Below, one piece after another: positions 25,323-33,746 of a DNA stretch of 64,000 bases. Below the pieces are notes generated by a model. It made no database searches and was not told the DNA's origin. It worked only from the letters and a program-made list of their open reading frames with translations. Positions within the stretch are counted from its first letter, which is position 1, and each line of letters begins with the position of its first letter. Source of the stretch: Halieaceae bacterium UBA5044 (GTDB taxonomy: Bacteria; Pseudomonadota; Gammaproteobacteria; Pseudomonadales; Halieaceae); contig DIBU01000019.1 of the NCBI GenBank assembly GCA_002416125.1, forward strand, positions 24,349-88,348, given 5' to 3'. A program made the position numbers and the translations under genes.

Positions 25323-27049
25323 GATTCGCGCCTGTCTCCGGCTGCATAGTGAAACTCGCGTCGATGTTCGATGGGGGAGGCCAGCAGTACGCCACCGCGC
25401 AGCTCTCCACGTCGGGCGCGCTCATAGAGATGCGCCATCCAGAACTGTTCGTGGGGCTGAGGCCAGCGCCTGTCGAGAAACATCCGGCGATTCCCGGCCC
25501 GGCTGACCAGCTGCGGCCAGTTGCAATAGAACACTTCCCCCAGGGCATAGGGCAGCCCCTCCAGCTGTCCCAGCTGGCTGAAGTTGGCAGGCGGTATCTG
25601 CTCAAGGGCCAGCCCAGCGGTGCGCCTGGGGTGTTGCGGCCACAGTTGGGCCCTGCGCTCTTCCGTCACATTGTGCCAGGCCCACTGCTGGTCATTGCTG
25701 CCGTAAAACTCCGTGAAGCTGAGCTTGAGAAAATCCAGCTGCCTGCTCACCAGTATTGCCAGTGCCCGTGGCAGCAGGCGGTCCACGCGTCGCGCAAAGC
25801 CGCTGCGACAGGTGCCGTCTTGCGTGGCATGCAGCATGTCGTCCTCCAGGAACAGCATGTACGCCGCGCCACTGTCTGCGAAATGGTCTGCAATGAATTG
25901 CCGTCCGCCGCAAATGCCTAGGTTGCCCGGTGCCAGATACCGTCCGCCATAGCGCTGGCAGATTGCCTGATTATCCCGCTGGCAATCGGCAGCGGTACTC
26001 TGGTCAACGATGTACAGCTGCAGGGCATGCACGGCCTGAAAGGCATCGGCCCAGGATGCCAGCAGCAGGGCCAGCTGCCCGGGGCAATTGAAGGTGAGCA
26101 CGTAAATACTGAGAGCTGGACGTTCGGCAGTGGGCAGCGGAGGGGGAGGTGCTGCGGCTGGCATCGTCCCAACGCGGCCGTCCGCTGCACGCTGCGTCGG
26201 TTTCGATGCCTGCACCAGACGCTCCAGATAGGGTGCAATCAAGCCGTCCTCTGCCAACGGCTCACGCTGGAACAGGTCCGGGTGCCGGTGGGCGATTATG
26301 GTCAGGATGCTCTCTTCAGTGCCCATGTGGCCGGCAGCGAGCGTCGCCTCCAGGCAGGCATCATAGACAGCGCATACCTTCCGTATCGCGGCAGGCCTGC
26401 CCCCAAACAGTCCTCCACGTGCCACCCAGCGAACAGGCTCTCCCCCCGACCAGCGCGCCATTGCCGGTCGCTCGAAGCCGTGAATTTCGCTGCCGCCCAG
26501 GTAGGGGAAGCTCAGGAGCAGGAAGGTTTTGATCTGCGCTGCCAGTAGCGAAGGCCATGCCGGATCCGCCAGGGCAGCGCCGCAGGTGCGTGCAAGACCG
26601 GCATCCAGCCAGACCAGGGCATCGCTTTGAAACGGGTTATCCTCCGCACTCGCGTCGAGCAGGCCGAGCTTGCTCATGACGAGGGGGTTGTAGTGGGGCA
26701 GCGTGGCCTGCGGGCTGCCGGCGAGCCAGCTCGCCTGGCTTCGCCACCCGGGATCCTGCCGGATCTGCTGTATGCGATTGTAGGCGGGGAAGTCCTGCTC
26801 GATAGCAGTCACAGTCAGTGTGCGCACTTCAGTGTTGTGCCGCCGTCGCAGCCGCCAGACCTCCGGCTCCAGGTCCGGAGATGTGTAGATGACCAGCGGC
26901 AGATCAAGAGCGAGCAGGGTGCGGAAATGCTTGAGGTAGTTGTCGAAGCTGCGCAGGTGGTCTGCCGCCAGGCCGGTGTCTGCGCTGCCTCGGCCGATAT
27001 CAAGGAGTGCCGTAACGGCCGTCAGTGTGACGGCAGAGGCTTCACTCAC
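25319..27049 (-). CDS. HtrL/YibB-like domain fused to a GT2-like glycosyltransferase
   Basis: 576 aa from a GTG that overlaps the end of the small anchored-protein gene by 8 bp. Residues about 8-290 match the HtrL/YibB/WlaTC family (LTAVTALLDIGRG, DNYLKHFRTLLALDLPLVIYTS, HYNPLVMSKLGLL, ALVWLDAGLAR). Residues about 315-560 form a GT-A domain (LSIYVLTFNCPGQLALLLASW, LYIVDQST, APGNLGICGGRQ, YMLFLEDDM with the metal-binding acidic triad). Both halves are probable sugar transferases, giving a bifunctional enzyme. The two halves are joined by a Pro-rich linker near residue 305. Confidence 0.8.
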   Translation of the reverse strand: MSEASAVTLTAVTALLDIGRGSADTGLAADHLRSFDNYLKHFRTLLALDLPLVIYTSPDLEPEVWRLRRRHNTEVRTLTVTAIEQDFPAYNRIQQIRQDPGWRSQASWLAGSPQATLPHYNPLVMSKLGLLDASAEDNPFQSDALVWLDAGLARTCGAALADPAWPSLLAAQIKTFLLLSFPYLGGSEIHGFERPAMARWSGGEPVRWVARGGLFGGRPAAIRKVCAVYDACLEATLAAGHMGTEESILTIIAHRHPDLFQREPLAEDGLIAPYLERLVQASKPTQRAADGRVGTMPAAAPPPPLPTAERPALSIYVLTFNCPGQLALLLASWADAFQAVHALQLYIVDQSTAADCQRDNQAICQRYGGRYLAPGNLGICGGRQFIADHFADSGAAYMLFLEDDMLHATQDGTCRSGFARRVDRLLPRALAILVSRQLDFLKLSFTEFYGSNDQQWAWHNVTEERRAQLWPQHPRRTAGLALEQIPPANFSQLGQLEGLPYALGEVFYCNWPQLVSRAGNRRMFLDRRWPQPHEQFWMAHLYERARRGELRGGVLLASPIEHRREFHYAAGDRRES

Positions 27050-27368
27050 CCGGGGGTGCTTGGCGCTTCTCCGCTGCGTTGCGCTGCATCCGCTTGATGC
27101 CCAGGTAGCCCAGCAAGCCGGCAACGACCGCAGCAAAACCCGCGGGCGCTACGTCGACCGCAACCGGGGAGGGGACAGGCAGCGGTGAGGGCGAGGGTGT
27201 TGGAAACGGCGTTGGCGACGGCGTCACCTGCGCGTGGGCCGACATGACCACGGAGTCGATAACGGGCTTCACCCAGGACGCGGGGATGGCACCGGTCTGT
27301 ATGCCAACGCCGACAACGCCGACACCCAGCGCCTTCAACAGACGTCGTTTTCCTGTATCGGTGGTCAT
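27042..27368 (-). CDS. Small twin-arginine, Pro-rich, C-terminally anchored protein
   Basis: 108 aa. The N-terminus KRRLLKALGVGVVGVG is a twin-arginine-type signal, with W, KPVIDSVV and the cleavage-like AHAQ near residue 47. A Pro/Ser/Thr repeat follows (PSPTPFPTPSPSPLPVPSP), then one hydrophobic helix (FAAVVAGLLGYLGI) and a basic tail (KRMQRN). GAGGA lies 9 nt before the ATG; an open frame extending further upstream is not needed. It is the first gene of the glycosyltransferase operon and the best candidate for the glycosylated substrate. I know no family for it. Confidence 0.75.
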   Translation of the reverse strand: MTTDTGKRRLLKALGVGVVGVGIQTGAIPASWVKPVIDSVVMSAHAQVTPSPTPFPTPSPSPLPVPSPVAVDVAPAGFAAVVAGLLGYLGIKRMQRNAAEKRQAPPGE

Positions 27369-27551
27369 GCGGTGAATCCTCGCAAAGTCAGGCTCGAAGC
27401 CTAGCATGCGGCCCGCGGGCAGACAATTGCTACAGAAGATGATGTCGACTGCCGCTGGCGCGCCGAGCAGTGGCTTTGCAGGCATCGGACTGGAGGCGAA
27501 CGCACAGGCAGTTCATAATGCGCCGCTCATGGTCATGCAACGAGTAGATCT

Positions 27552-29654
27552 ATGGGAAGCGGCGGCAAGCTGGATGCCCGTTTCGAGCAAGCGCTCGCAG
27601 TACATCAGGCAGGCGATTTGCAGGAAGCGCAGAAGCGCTACCGGCAGATTCTGCGCAAGCACCCACGTCACGCTCATGCCCTGCATTTGCTCGGCCTGAT
27701 CGACTTCCAGTGCGGGCGCGCCGAGGATGCGGTGCGGCAGATAGACCGGGCCATTGCGCTGAGTCCCGGCAATCCCGCGTTTTACTCCAATCGCGCCAAT
27801 GCACTGCAGCACCTCGGGCAATGGGAGGCGGCCGTGGCGGGCTACGACACCGCGCTCAGGCTCAAGCCTGACTTTGCGGAGGCCGTATTCAACCGCGCCA
27901 GCGCGCTGCAGAAGCTGGGGCGTCACCGCGAGGCGCTCGTCGGGTTTGAGTACGCCGCGCGCCTGGCGCCCCGCGATGCGGATATTCGGGTGGGGCAGGC
28001 CGCGGCGCTGCGCGCGCTGGGCCGCGGCGAGGAGGCGCTGGCTGCTCTGGAACAGGCTCTGCTGCTGAACCCGGCTTCCGCCAGTGCCTGGTGTCATCGC
28101 GGCAATATACAGCATGACCTGGGGGACACCGCGGCAGCGGAGGCCAGCTACAGTCGGGCGCTGGCATTTCAGCCCGGCCTGGCGCTGGCGCACGCCAATC
28201 GCGGACACCTGCATCAGGAAAACGGCGAGTTCTCCGCGGCCATTGCAGACTACCGCCAGGCGCTGGCCGCCAGCACTGCGGCTGCCGAATTTGCCTACCT
28301 GCGCGGCGCCGTGCTGCACGCCCGCCTGAGCCTGTGTGATTGGGAGGGCATTGACACCGAGATCAGTGAACTGTTGCAGGACCTGCAGCGCGGCGTGCTC
28401 TGCACCGCCCCGTTCCCGCTGTTGACGCTGACCGACGATCCAGCGCTGCAGTCCCAACTTGCCGGTCGGTGGTGCGCGCAGCGCGTTCGTCAACGACCGC
28501 AACCTGAGTATGCGCCGCCGCCGGCCCTGGGTGAGCGTATTCGACTGGGTTATTTCTCTGCCGATTTTCACGCGCACGCGACGGCCTACCTGATTGCCGA
28601 GCTCTTCGAGCGGCACGACCGCGAGCGTTTCGAGCTGATTGCGTTTTCCTACGGACCGCCGGTGCAGGACGCGATGCGCACCCGGCTCGAAGCCGCATTC
28701 GACCAGTTTCTGGATGTGCGCGAGCTGGGTGATGAGGCGGTCGCACAGCGATCCCGCGAGCTGGGTATCGATGTGGCGATTGACCTCAAGGGCTACACCC
28801 GGGACCAGCGTATGGATATTTTCGCCTGGGGTGCGGCTCCGATACAGGTCAGTTACCTGGGCTACCCGGGCACCCTGGCCTGTCCCCACATTGACTACCT
28901 GGTCGCGGATCCCGTGTTGATTCCCGCCGAGCAACGCGCGCATTACCCCGAACACATTGTGTTCATGCCCGGCAGTTACCAGTGCAACGACAGCCAGCGG
29001 CCGATCCCGCGGCAGGCGCCGGCGCGAGCGACGTTGGGGTTGCCGGAAGACGCGCTGGTGTTTGCCGCTTTCAATACGCTGTTCAAGCTGACGCCGGAGG
29101 TGTTTCGCGCCTGGATGGAGATTCTGCAGGCAGTGCCGAACAGCGTACTCTGGCTGCTGGAGGGGCATCCCGACGCCATGGCGAACCTGCGTCGTGAAGC
29201 CGGGCGTGCCGGGCTGGAACCGGAACGTCTGGTGTTTGCGCCGCGTGTACCCCTGGCCGAACACCTGGCCCGGCACGCTTGCGCTGATCTGTTTCTCGAT
29301 ACGTTTCCCTGCAACGCGCACACCACCGCCAGCGACGCACTCTGGGCAGGGCTGCCGGTCCTGACCCTGGCCGGGCAGGGATTTGCCAGCCGGGTTGCAG
29401 CCAGCCTGCTGCACGCGGTGGAGTTGCCCGAACTGGTGACCCACAACCTCGCCGACTACGTGCAGACTGCCATTGCGCTGTCTCGGGATCCGCAGCGCCG
29501 AGCCCACCTGCGCGCGCAGCTTGCAGCGGCACGTGCCAGCTCATCCCTGTTTGATGCACAGGGTTTTGCCCGCCAGCTGGAACGGGCCTACACGACCATG
29601 GTGGATTTCCGGCGCCGCGGTGTTGCACAGCAGGACATCCATCTTGAGCCGTAA
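27552..29654 (+). CDS. TPR-repeat O-GlcNAc-transferase-like (GT41/SPINDLY) protein
   Basis: 700 aa. TPR repeats occupy about residues 10-250 (units such as HALHLLGLIDFQCGRAEDAV, FYSNRANALQHLGQWEAAV). The C-terminal GT41 domain (about 335-680) has IRLGYFSADFHAHATAYL, IDLKGYTRDQRMDIF, VSYLGYPGTLA, FNTLFKLTPEVFRAWMEIL and NAHTTASDALWAGLPVLTL, all conserved in O-GlcNAc transferases. It should add GlcNAc or another sugar to protein Ser/Thr in the cytoplasm. It is divergent from the GT60 operon (183 bp between starts) and overlaps the next, paralogous gene. Confidence 0.88.
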   Translation: MGSGGKLDARFEQALAVHQAGDLQEAQKRYRQILRKHPRHAHALHLLGLIDFQCGRAEDAVRQIDRAIALSPGNPAFYSNRANALQHLGQWEAAVAGYDTALRLKPDFAEAVFNRASALQKLGRHREALVGFEYAARLAPRDADIRVGQAAALRALGRGEEALAALEQALLLNPASASAWCHRGNIQHDLGDTAAAEASYSRALAFQPGLALAHANRGHLHQENGEFSAAIADYRQALAASTAAAEFAYLRGAVLHARLSLCDWEGIDTEISELLQDLQRGVLCTAPFPLLTLTDDPALQSQLAGRWCAQRVRQRPQPEYAPPPALGERIRLGYFSADFHAHATAYLIAELFERHDRERFELIAFSYGPPVQDAMRTRLEAAFDQFLDVRELGDEAVAQRSRELGIDVAIDLKGYTRDQRMDIFAWGAAPIQVSYLGYPGTLACPHIDYLVADPVLIPAEQRAHYPEHIVFMPGSYQCNDSQRPIPRQAPARATLGLPEDALVFAAFNTLFKLTPEVFRAWMEILQAVPNSVLWLLEGHPDAMANLRREAGRAGLEPERLVFAPRVPLAEHLARHACADLFLDTFPCNAHTTASDALWAGLPVLTLAGQGFASRVAASLLHAVELPELVTHNLADYVQTAIALSRDPQRRAHLRAQLAAARASSSLFDAQGFARQLERAYTTMVDFRRRGVAQQDIHLEP

Positions 29655-31701
29655 GCCATCGAAAGGAGCCCTGCCACCGGCACTCCAGGCACGCTATCGC
29701 GAAGCGGTCGCGCTGCACCAGAGTGGACACCCCGCTCGTGCCAGCGCGCTGTACGCCGAAGTGCTGGCGGTGCGTCCGCGGCATTTCGACAGCCTTCACC
29801 TGCGCGGTGTGGCGGCGCTGCAGCTGGGCGATACCGAGCGAGGCATACAGTGGCTGCAGGCAGCGATCAAAATCGACGGCAGCGTGGGGCCCGCCCATTT
29901 CAACCTGGGCAATGCGCTGCTTGCTGCCGGCCAGCTGGAGCCCGCCCTCGCCTGTTTCGATCGGGCGGTGGCGCTGAAACCCGATTATGCACAGGCCTGG
30001 AGCAACCGCGGCAATGCGCTGCTGGACCTGCGCCGCGTGTCGGCGGCACTGGACAGTTATGACCGCGCTCTCGCCTGCAAGGCCGATTACGCGGATGCCT
30101 GGTACAACCGGGGTAACGCGCTGCTGGATCTTGGCCGCCCGGCGGATGCCCTGGCGAGCTTTGACCGGGCACTCGCCCTGGATGCGCGGCACAGCCAGGC
30201 CTGGTGCAACCGTGGCAAGGCGCTTGCCGACCTGCAGACGCTGGTACCTGCGGCAGAGAGCTACCAGCGGGCCCTCGAGCTGCGCCCGGGATACCCCTTC
30301 CTGTTTGGCACGTGGTTGCACACGCGCATGAAGGTCTGCGACTGGTCCGGCCTTACGGCGGATACTGCACGCCTGCAGCAGGGCATCGCGGCGGGTGAGG
30401 CGATTGCACCACCCTTCCCGGTGCTGGCCCTGCTGGATTCACCTGCGCTGCAGCGGCAGGCCGCTGCCCGCTATGCGCAGGCGCGCTATCCACGCGCCGC
30501 AGCGCCAGATGCGTTTCCGGCTTCCGCGCCGGCTGCACCGATCAAGGTGGCGTACTACTCGGCTGATTTTCGTGAGCATGCGACAACGCACCTGCTGCTG
30601 GAGGCGCTCGAGTCCCACAGCGATGCGCGTGTGCAGTGTTATGGCTTCGGGTTTGGTCCCGCGGCGGAGGACGCTGCCAGCGCGCGACTTGCCGCCGCGT
30701 TTCACCGGTTTATCGATGTGAACACCATGACCGACCAGCAGGTGGCCGCACTGTCGCGTGAACTGGGTGTCGATATTGCCGTTGATCTGAAAGGCTACAC
30801 GCGCGACTCGCGACCGGGCCTGTTCGCGGCGGGCTGTGCCCCGGTGCAGGTGAGCTACCTCGGCTATCCGGGCACGATGGCCACGGATTATCACGATTAC
30901 CTGATTGCCGATACGGTAGTTGTTCCCCCCGCGCAACGCGGGCACTACAGCGAACAGCTGGTCTACCTGCCGGGGTGCTACCAGGCCAACGACTCGCGCC
31001 GCGCACCTGCGGTGGAGCCCGTGAGTCGCGCTGCGCTGGGCTTGCCGGAGAGGGCTTTCGTGTTCTGCTGCTTCAATAACAGCTACAAGATCCTGCCTGA
31101 AACCTTCGCCTGCTGGATGCGGCTGCTGCAGGCCGTGGAGGGCAGTGTGCTCTGGCTGCTGGAAGACAGCAAGGACGCCTCGGCGCGGCTGTGCGAGGCG
31201 GCGCTGGGTCACGGTGTAGAACCCCAGCGCCTGGTATTCGCCCCGCGTGTCGGGGCGGCCGAACATCTGGCGCGTCACCGCGCAGCGGACCTGTTTCTCG
31301 ACACATGGCCCTGCAATGCGCACACCACGGCCAGCGACGCGCTGTGGGCGGGTCTGCCGCTGCTGACAGTGATGGGAGAGGCATTCGCCGGGCGGGTCGC
31401 AGCAAGCCTGCTGCACGCGCTGGGTCTGCCCGAGCTGATAGTCACCACGGAGCATGCCTATGAACAGCGTGCACGCGCTTTGGCGACGGATCCTGCTGCA
31501 CTGGCGTCCCTGCGTGAGCGCCTGGCCGAGCAGCGGCTCAGCAGCCCGCTGTTCGACGGTCGCGCAATGGCGCGCAATCTCGAGACAGCCTATGCCGCGA
31601 TGCACCAGCGCCGCCTGTCAGGGCTGCCGCCCGCGGCACTGGCCGTGGAGGCAGACGGCAGCTACCGGCTGCTGGATGCACAGGCTGTTGCAGATGAGTG
31701 A
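29644..31701 (+). CDS. Second TPR/O-GlcNAc-transferase-like (GT41) protein
   Basis: 685 aa, a paralogue of the preceding gene. The TTG start at 29644 is chosen because AGGA lies 8 nt upstream and no ATG occurs before the TPR region; it overlaps the previous gene by 11 bp. TPRs span about 15-235 (AWSNRGNALLDL, AWYNRGNALLDLGRPADAL). The GT41 domain starts near 295: IKVAYYSADFREHATTHLL, VDLKGYTRDSRPGLF, VSYLGYPGTMATDY, FNNSYKILPETFACWMRLL, NAHTTASDALWAGLPLLTV. Tandem paralogues suggest different targets or an obligate pair. Confidence 0.87.
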   Translation: MSRKPSKGALPPALQARYREAVALHQSGHPARASALYAEVLAVRPRHFDSLHLRGVAALQLGDTERGIQWLQAAIKIDGSVGPAHFNLGNALLAAGQLEPALACFDRAVALKPDYAQAWSNRGNALLDLRRVSAALDSYDRALACKADYADAWYNRGNALLDLGRPADALASFDRALALDARHSQAWCNRGKALADLQTLVPAAESYQRALELRPGYPFLFGTWLHTRMKVCDWSGLTADTARLQQGIAAGEAIAPPFPVLALLDSPALQRQAAARYAQARYPRAAAPDAFPASAPAAPIKVAYYSADFREHATTHLLLEALESHSDARVQCYGFGFGPAAEDAASARLAAAFHRFIDVNTMTDQQVAALSRELGVDIAVDLKGYTRDSRPGLFAAGCAPVQVSYLGYPGTMATDYHDYLIADTVVVPPAQRGHYSEQLVYLPGCYQANDSRRAPAVEPVSRAALGLPERAFVFCCFNNSYKILPETFACWMRLLQAVEGSVLWLLEDSKDASARLCEAALGHGVEPQRLVFAPRVGAAEHLARHRAADLFLDTWPCNAHTTASDALWAGLPLLTVMGEAFAGRVAASLLHALGLPELIVTTEHAYEQRARALATDPAALASLRERLAEQRLSSPLFDGRAMARNLETAYAAMHQRRLSGLPPAALAVEADGSYRLLDAQAVADE

Positions 31702-32146
31702 GCACCGCCGCTGGATGGAGCAGGCCCTGGCGCTGGCGGATCGCGCGGCATCCCAGGGCGAGGTGCCTGTGGGTGCCCTGGTGGTGCGCGACGGGCAGCT
31801 GCTGGGACAGGGCTGGAACCGGGTCATCAGCGATGCGGACCCGACCGCCCACGCGGAAATCGTGGCCTTGCGCGATGCGGCACGCGCGGAGGGCAATTAC
31901 CGTTTGCCCGGTGCAACGCTCTACGTCACCCTGGAACCCTGCAGTATGTGTGCGGGCGCACTGGTACATGCGCGCATCGCCCTGCTGGTCTTTGCGGCCC
32001 GCGAGCCGCGCGCCGGCGTCGTCTGCAGTCAGTGTGCGTTGCTGGAATCGCCCTGGTACAACCACACGGTGCGCTGGGAGGAGGGGGTGTTGGCCGAGGC
32101 GTCCAGTGAGCGTTTGCAGGCGTTTTTTCGCGCCCGCCGTTCATAG
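31694..32146 (+). CDS. tadA: tRNA-specific adenosine deaminase TadA
   Basis: 150 aa. Converts A34 to inosine in tRNA-Arg(ACG). Zinc ligands and catalytic Glu are H53-A-E55 (TAHAEIVAL) and C83/C86 (EPCSMCAGAL). The ATG overlaps the end of the second GT41 gene by 8 bp, so this essential gene is translationally tied to the glycosylation operon. The 3-prime end overlaps the convergent mltF gene by 6 bp. Confidence 0.95.
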   Translation: MSEHRRWMEQALALADRAASQGEVPVGALVVRDGQLLGQGWNRVISDADPTAHAEIVALRDAARAEGNYRLPGATLYVTLEPCSMCAGALVHARIALLVFAAREPRAGVVCSQCALLESPWYNHTVRWEEGVLAEASSERLQAFFRARRS

Positions 32147-33574
32147 CGCGAGGAAGCGTTCCCCTTGCAGCGCCGCCGGGAGGAACTGCATCGGGTTCAG
32201 GGGTTGGCCCGGCTGATTGGCTGACATGTCCTTCCACTGCAGAATGCTGTAGTAGTGACGAATGTTCTGCACGAAATTCGCCGCCTCCCTGCCCCGCGCA
32301 TAGCCGTAGCGCGTATTGCGGTAGTGCTCTCTTTTCTGCAGTAGAGGCAGCGTTTCCATGACGTCGCTCCACAGGTGGGGGTCGCCGCCCCGTTGCTCGG
32401 TCAGCACCCTGGCATCTTCGAGGTGTGCCAGCCCGATATTGTAAGCAGCCAGCGCGAGCCAGGTCCGGTCCGGCTCGTCGATGTCCGCTGGCAGGCGCCT
32501 GCGTATATTCTTCAGGTAGCGGGCTCCCCCGCGCAGGCTCTGCAGGGGGTCCAGCCGGTCCTTGACGCCCATTTCCCGCGCCGTGGGCCCGGTGAGCATC
32601 ATCATACCGCGCACCCCCGTGGGGGAGGTGGCTTCCGGGTCCCAGTGGGACTCCTGGTAGGCGATGGCGGCCAGCAGGTGCCAGTCCAGCTTGTACTCTT
32701 CCGCGACCTGGCGAATAAGCTTGCTGTACGCAGGCAGCTTGCTGCGGATATTGCGGGCAAAGACGTGCGATCCCACGCGCGACAGCACGGTGTTGTGTCC
32801 GAAGTGCTGCTCTCGCAGCTGTTCCAGACGGCCGTCCTCTTGCAGCGCGCTGAGAAATGTATCGGCGCGTTCAATCAGTGCGGTGTACTCGTCACCGGGG
32901 GGGAAGTACCACACCATATCCTGCTCACTGCCCAGGTTGAAGGCGACGTCGAGGCGGGAATACAGGCTCTGTTGCATGCGGAACTCGTTTGAGTCGATGA
33001 CTGCAATGTCTGCGTCGCCGCTGTCTACTCGTTCCAGCAACTCCATCGTATCGGCGCCGCGCACGGCTTCCCAGCTCAGCTCCGGCCAGGCGGCTGACTT
33101 GAGTTCCTGCAGCGTCTGTTCGTGGCTGCTTCCCGCCAGCACCACCAGGTGCAGGTCTTCGATGTCGTCCAGTCCCGAGGGTTTGCGCCTGCCCGTGCGA
33201 TAGATGACGCGGGGCACCAGACTGGCGTAGGGCGTGGAGTGGTTGAACATCGCGCTGCGCGCTTGAGTGAGACTCAGGCCCGCCGCCGCAAAGTGCGCCT
33301 CCCGCCGTTGCAGGCGGCGAAAAATGCCGCCCAGGCTGTAGGCGGTGTCCATCTGCAGGGTCACGCCCAGTTCCTCCGCGAACAGCTGGGCCAGATCGTG
33401 CTCGAAGCCCGCGGCGCCGTTCTTGTCGAGGTAGAAGGTGGTGGGACTGTTCCGGCTGACGACCACCAGTTCGCCATCCGCGAGCACCTGCTGCAGCGCA
33501 TCGTCACGCGAGCAGCCGGAGAGCAGGACAGCGGTGGCGAAAGCCAGCAACCACAGTGATCTTTGCAGGGTCAT
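32141..33574 (-). CDS. mltF: Membrane-bound lytic murein transglycosylase F
   Basis: 477 aa lipoprotein. Lipobox LLSG-C21. The N-terminal half is a periplasmic solute-binding (SBP_bac_3) regulatory domain (about 35-265). The C-terminal half is a lytic transglycosylase (SLT) domain with the catalytic Glu in AYQESHWDP near residue 310 and TGVRGMMMLT and LALAAYNIG motifs. It cleaves peptidoglycan glycan strands at the outer membrane. In many gammaproteobacteria mltF sits between tadA and purL, as it does here. Confidence 0.94.
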   Translation of the reverse strand: MTLQRSLWLLAFATAVLLSGCSRDDALQQVLADGELVVVSRNSPTTFYLDKNGAAGFEHDLAQLFAEELGVTLQMDTAYSLGGIFRRLQRREAHFAAAGLSLTQARSAMFNHSTPYASLVPRVIYRTGRRKPSGLDDIEDLHLVVLAGSSHEQTLQELKSAAWPELSWEAVRGADTMELLERVDSGDADIAVIDSNEFRMQQSLYSRLDVAFNLGSEQDMVWYFPPGDEYTALIERADTFLSALQEDGRLEQLREQHFGHNTVLSRVGSHVFARNIRSKLPAYSKLIRQVAEEYKLDWHLLAAIAYQESHWDPEATSPTGVRGMMMLTGPTAREMGVKDRLDPLQSLRGGARYLKNIRRRLPADIDEPDRTWLALAAYNIGLAHLEDARVLTEQRGGDPHLWSDVMETLPLLQKREHYRNTRYGYARGREAANFVQNIRHYYSILQWKDMSANQPGQPLNPMQFLPAALQGERFLAL

Positions 33575-33746
33575 GCGCGGATTCTAGCGCCCTGCGGGGT
33601 GGCCGAACAGCGTTGGTAAGCTTTACAAACCATGGACATGCGCAGGTTCCGTCAGGGTCTCGCGGGTTTATCACTCATTCAGGGTATTTGAACCACGTCA
33701 CTTCAGGGTAGTCTATGTGAAAGTCGAATAATCCGGAGAAAGGCTC

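Noticed and set aside
27042..27368. PEP-CTERM, GlyGly-CTERM or LPXTG sorting signal in the small anchored protein
   Set aside because: The helix plus basic tail fits the general shape, but none of the required short motifs precedes the helix.
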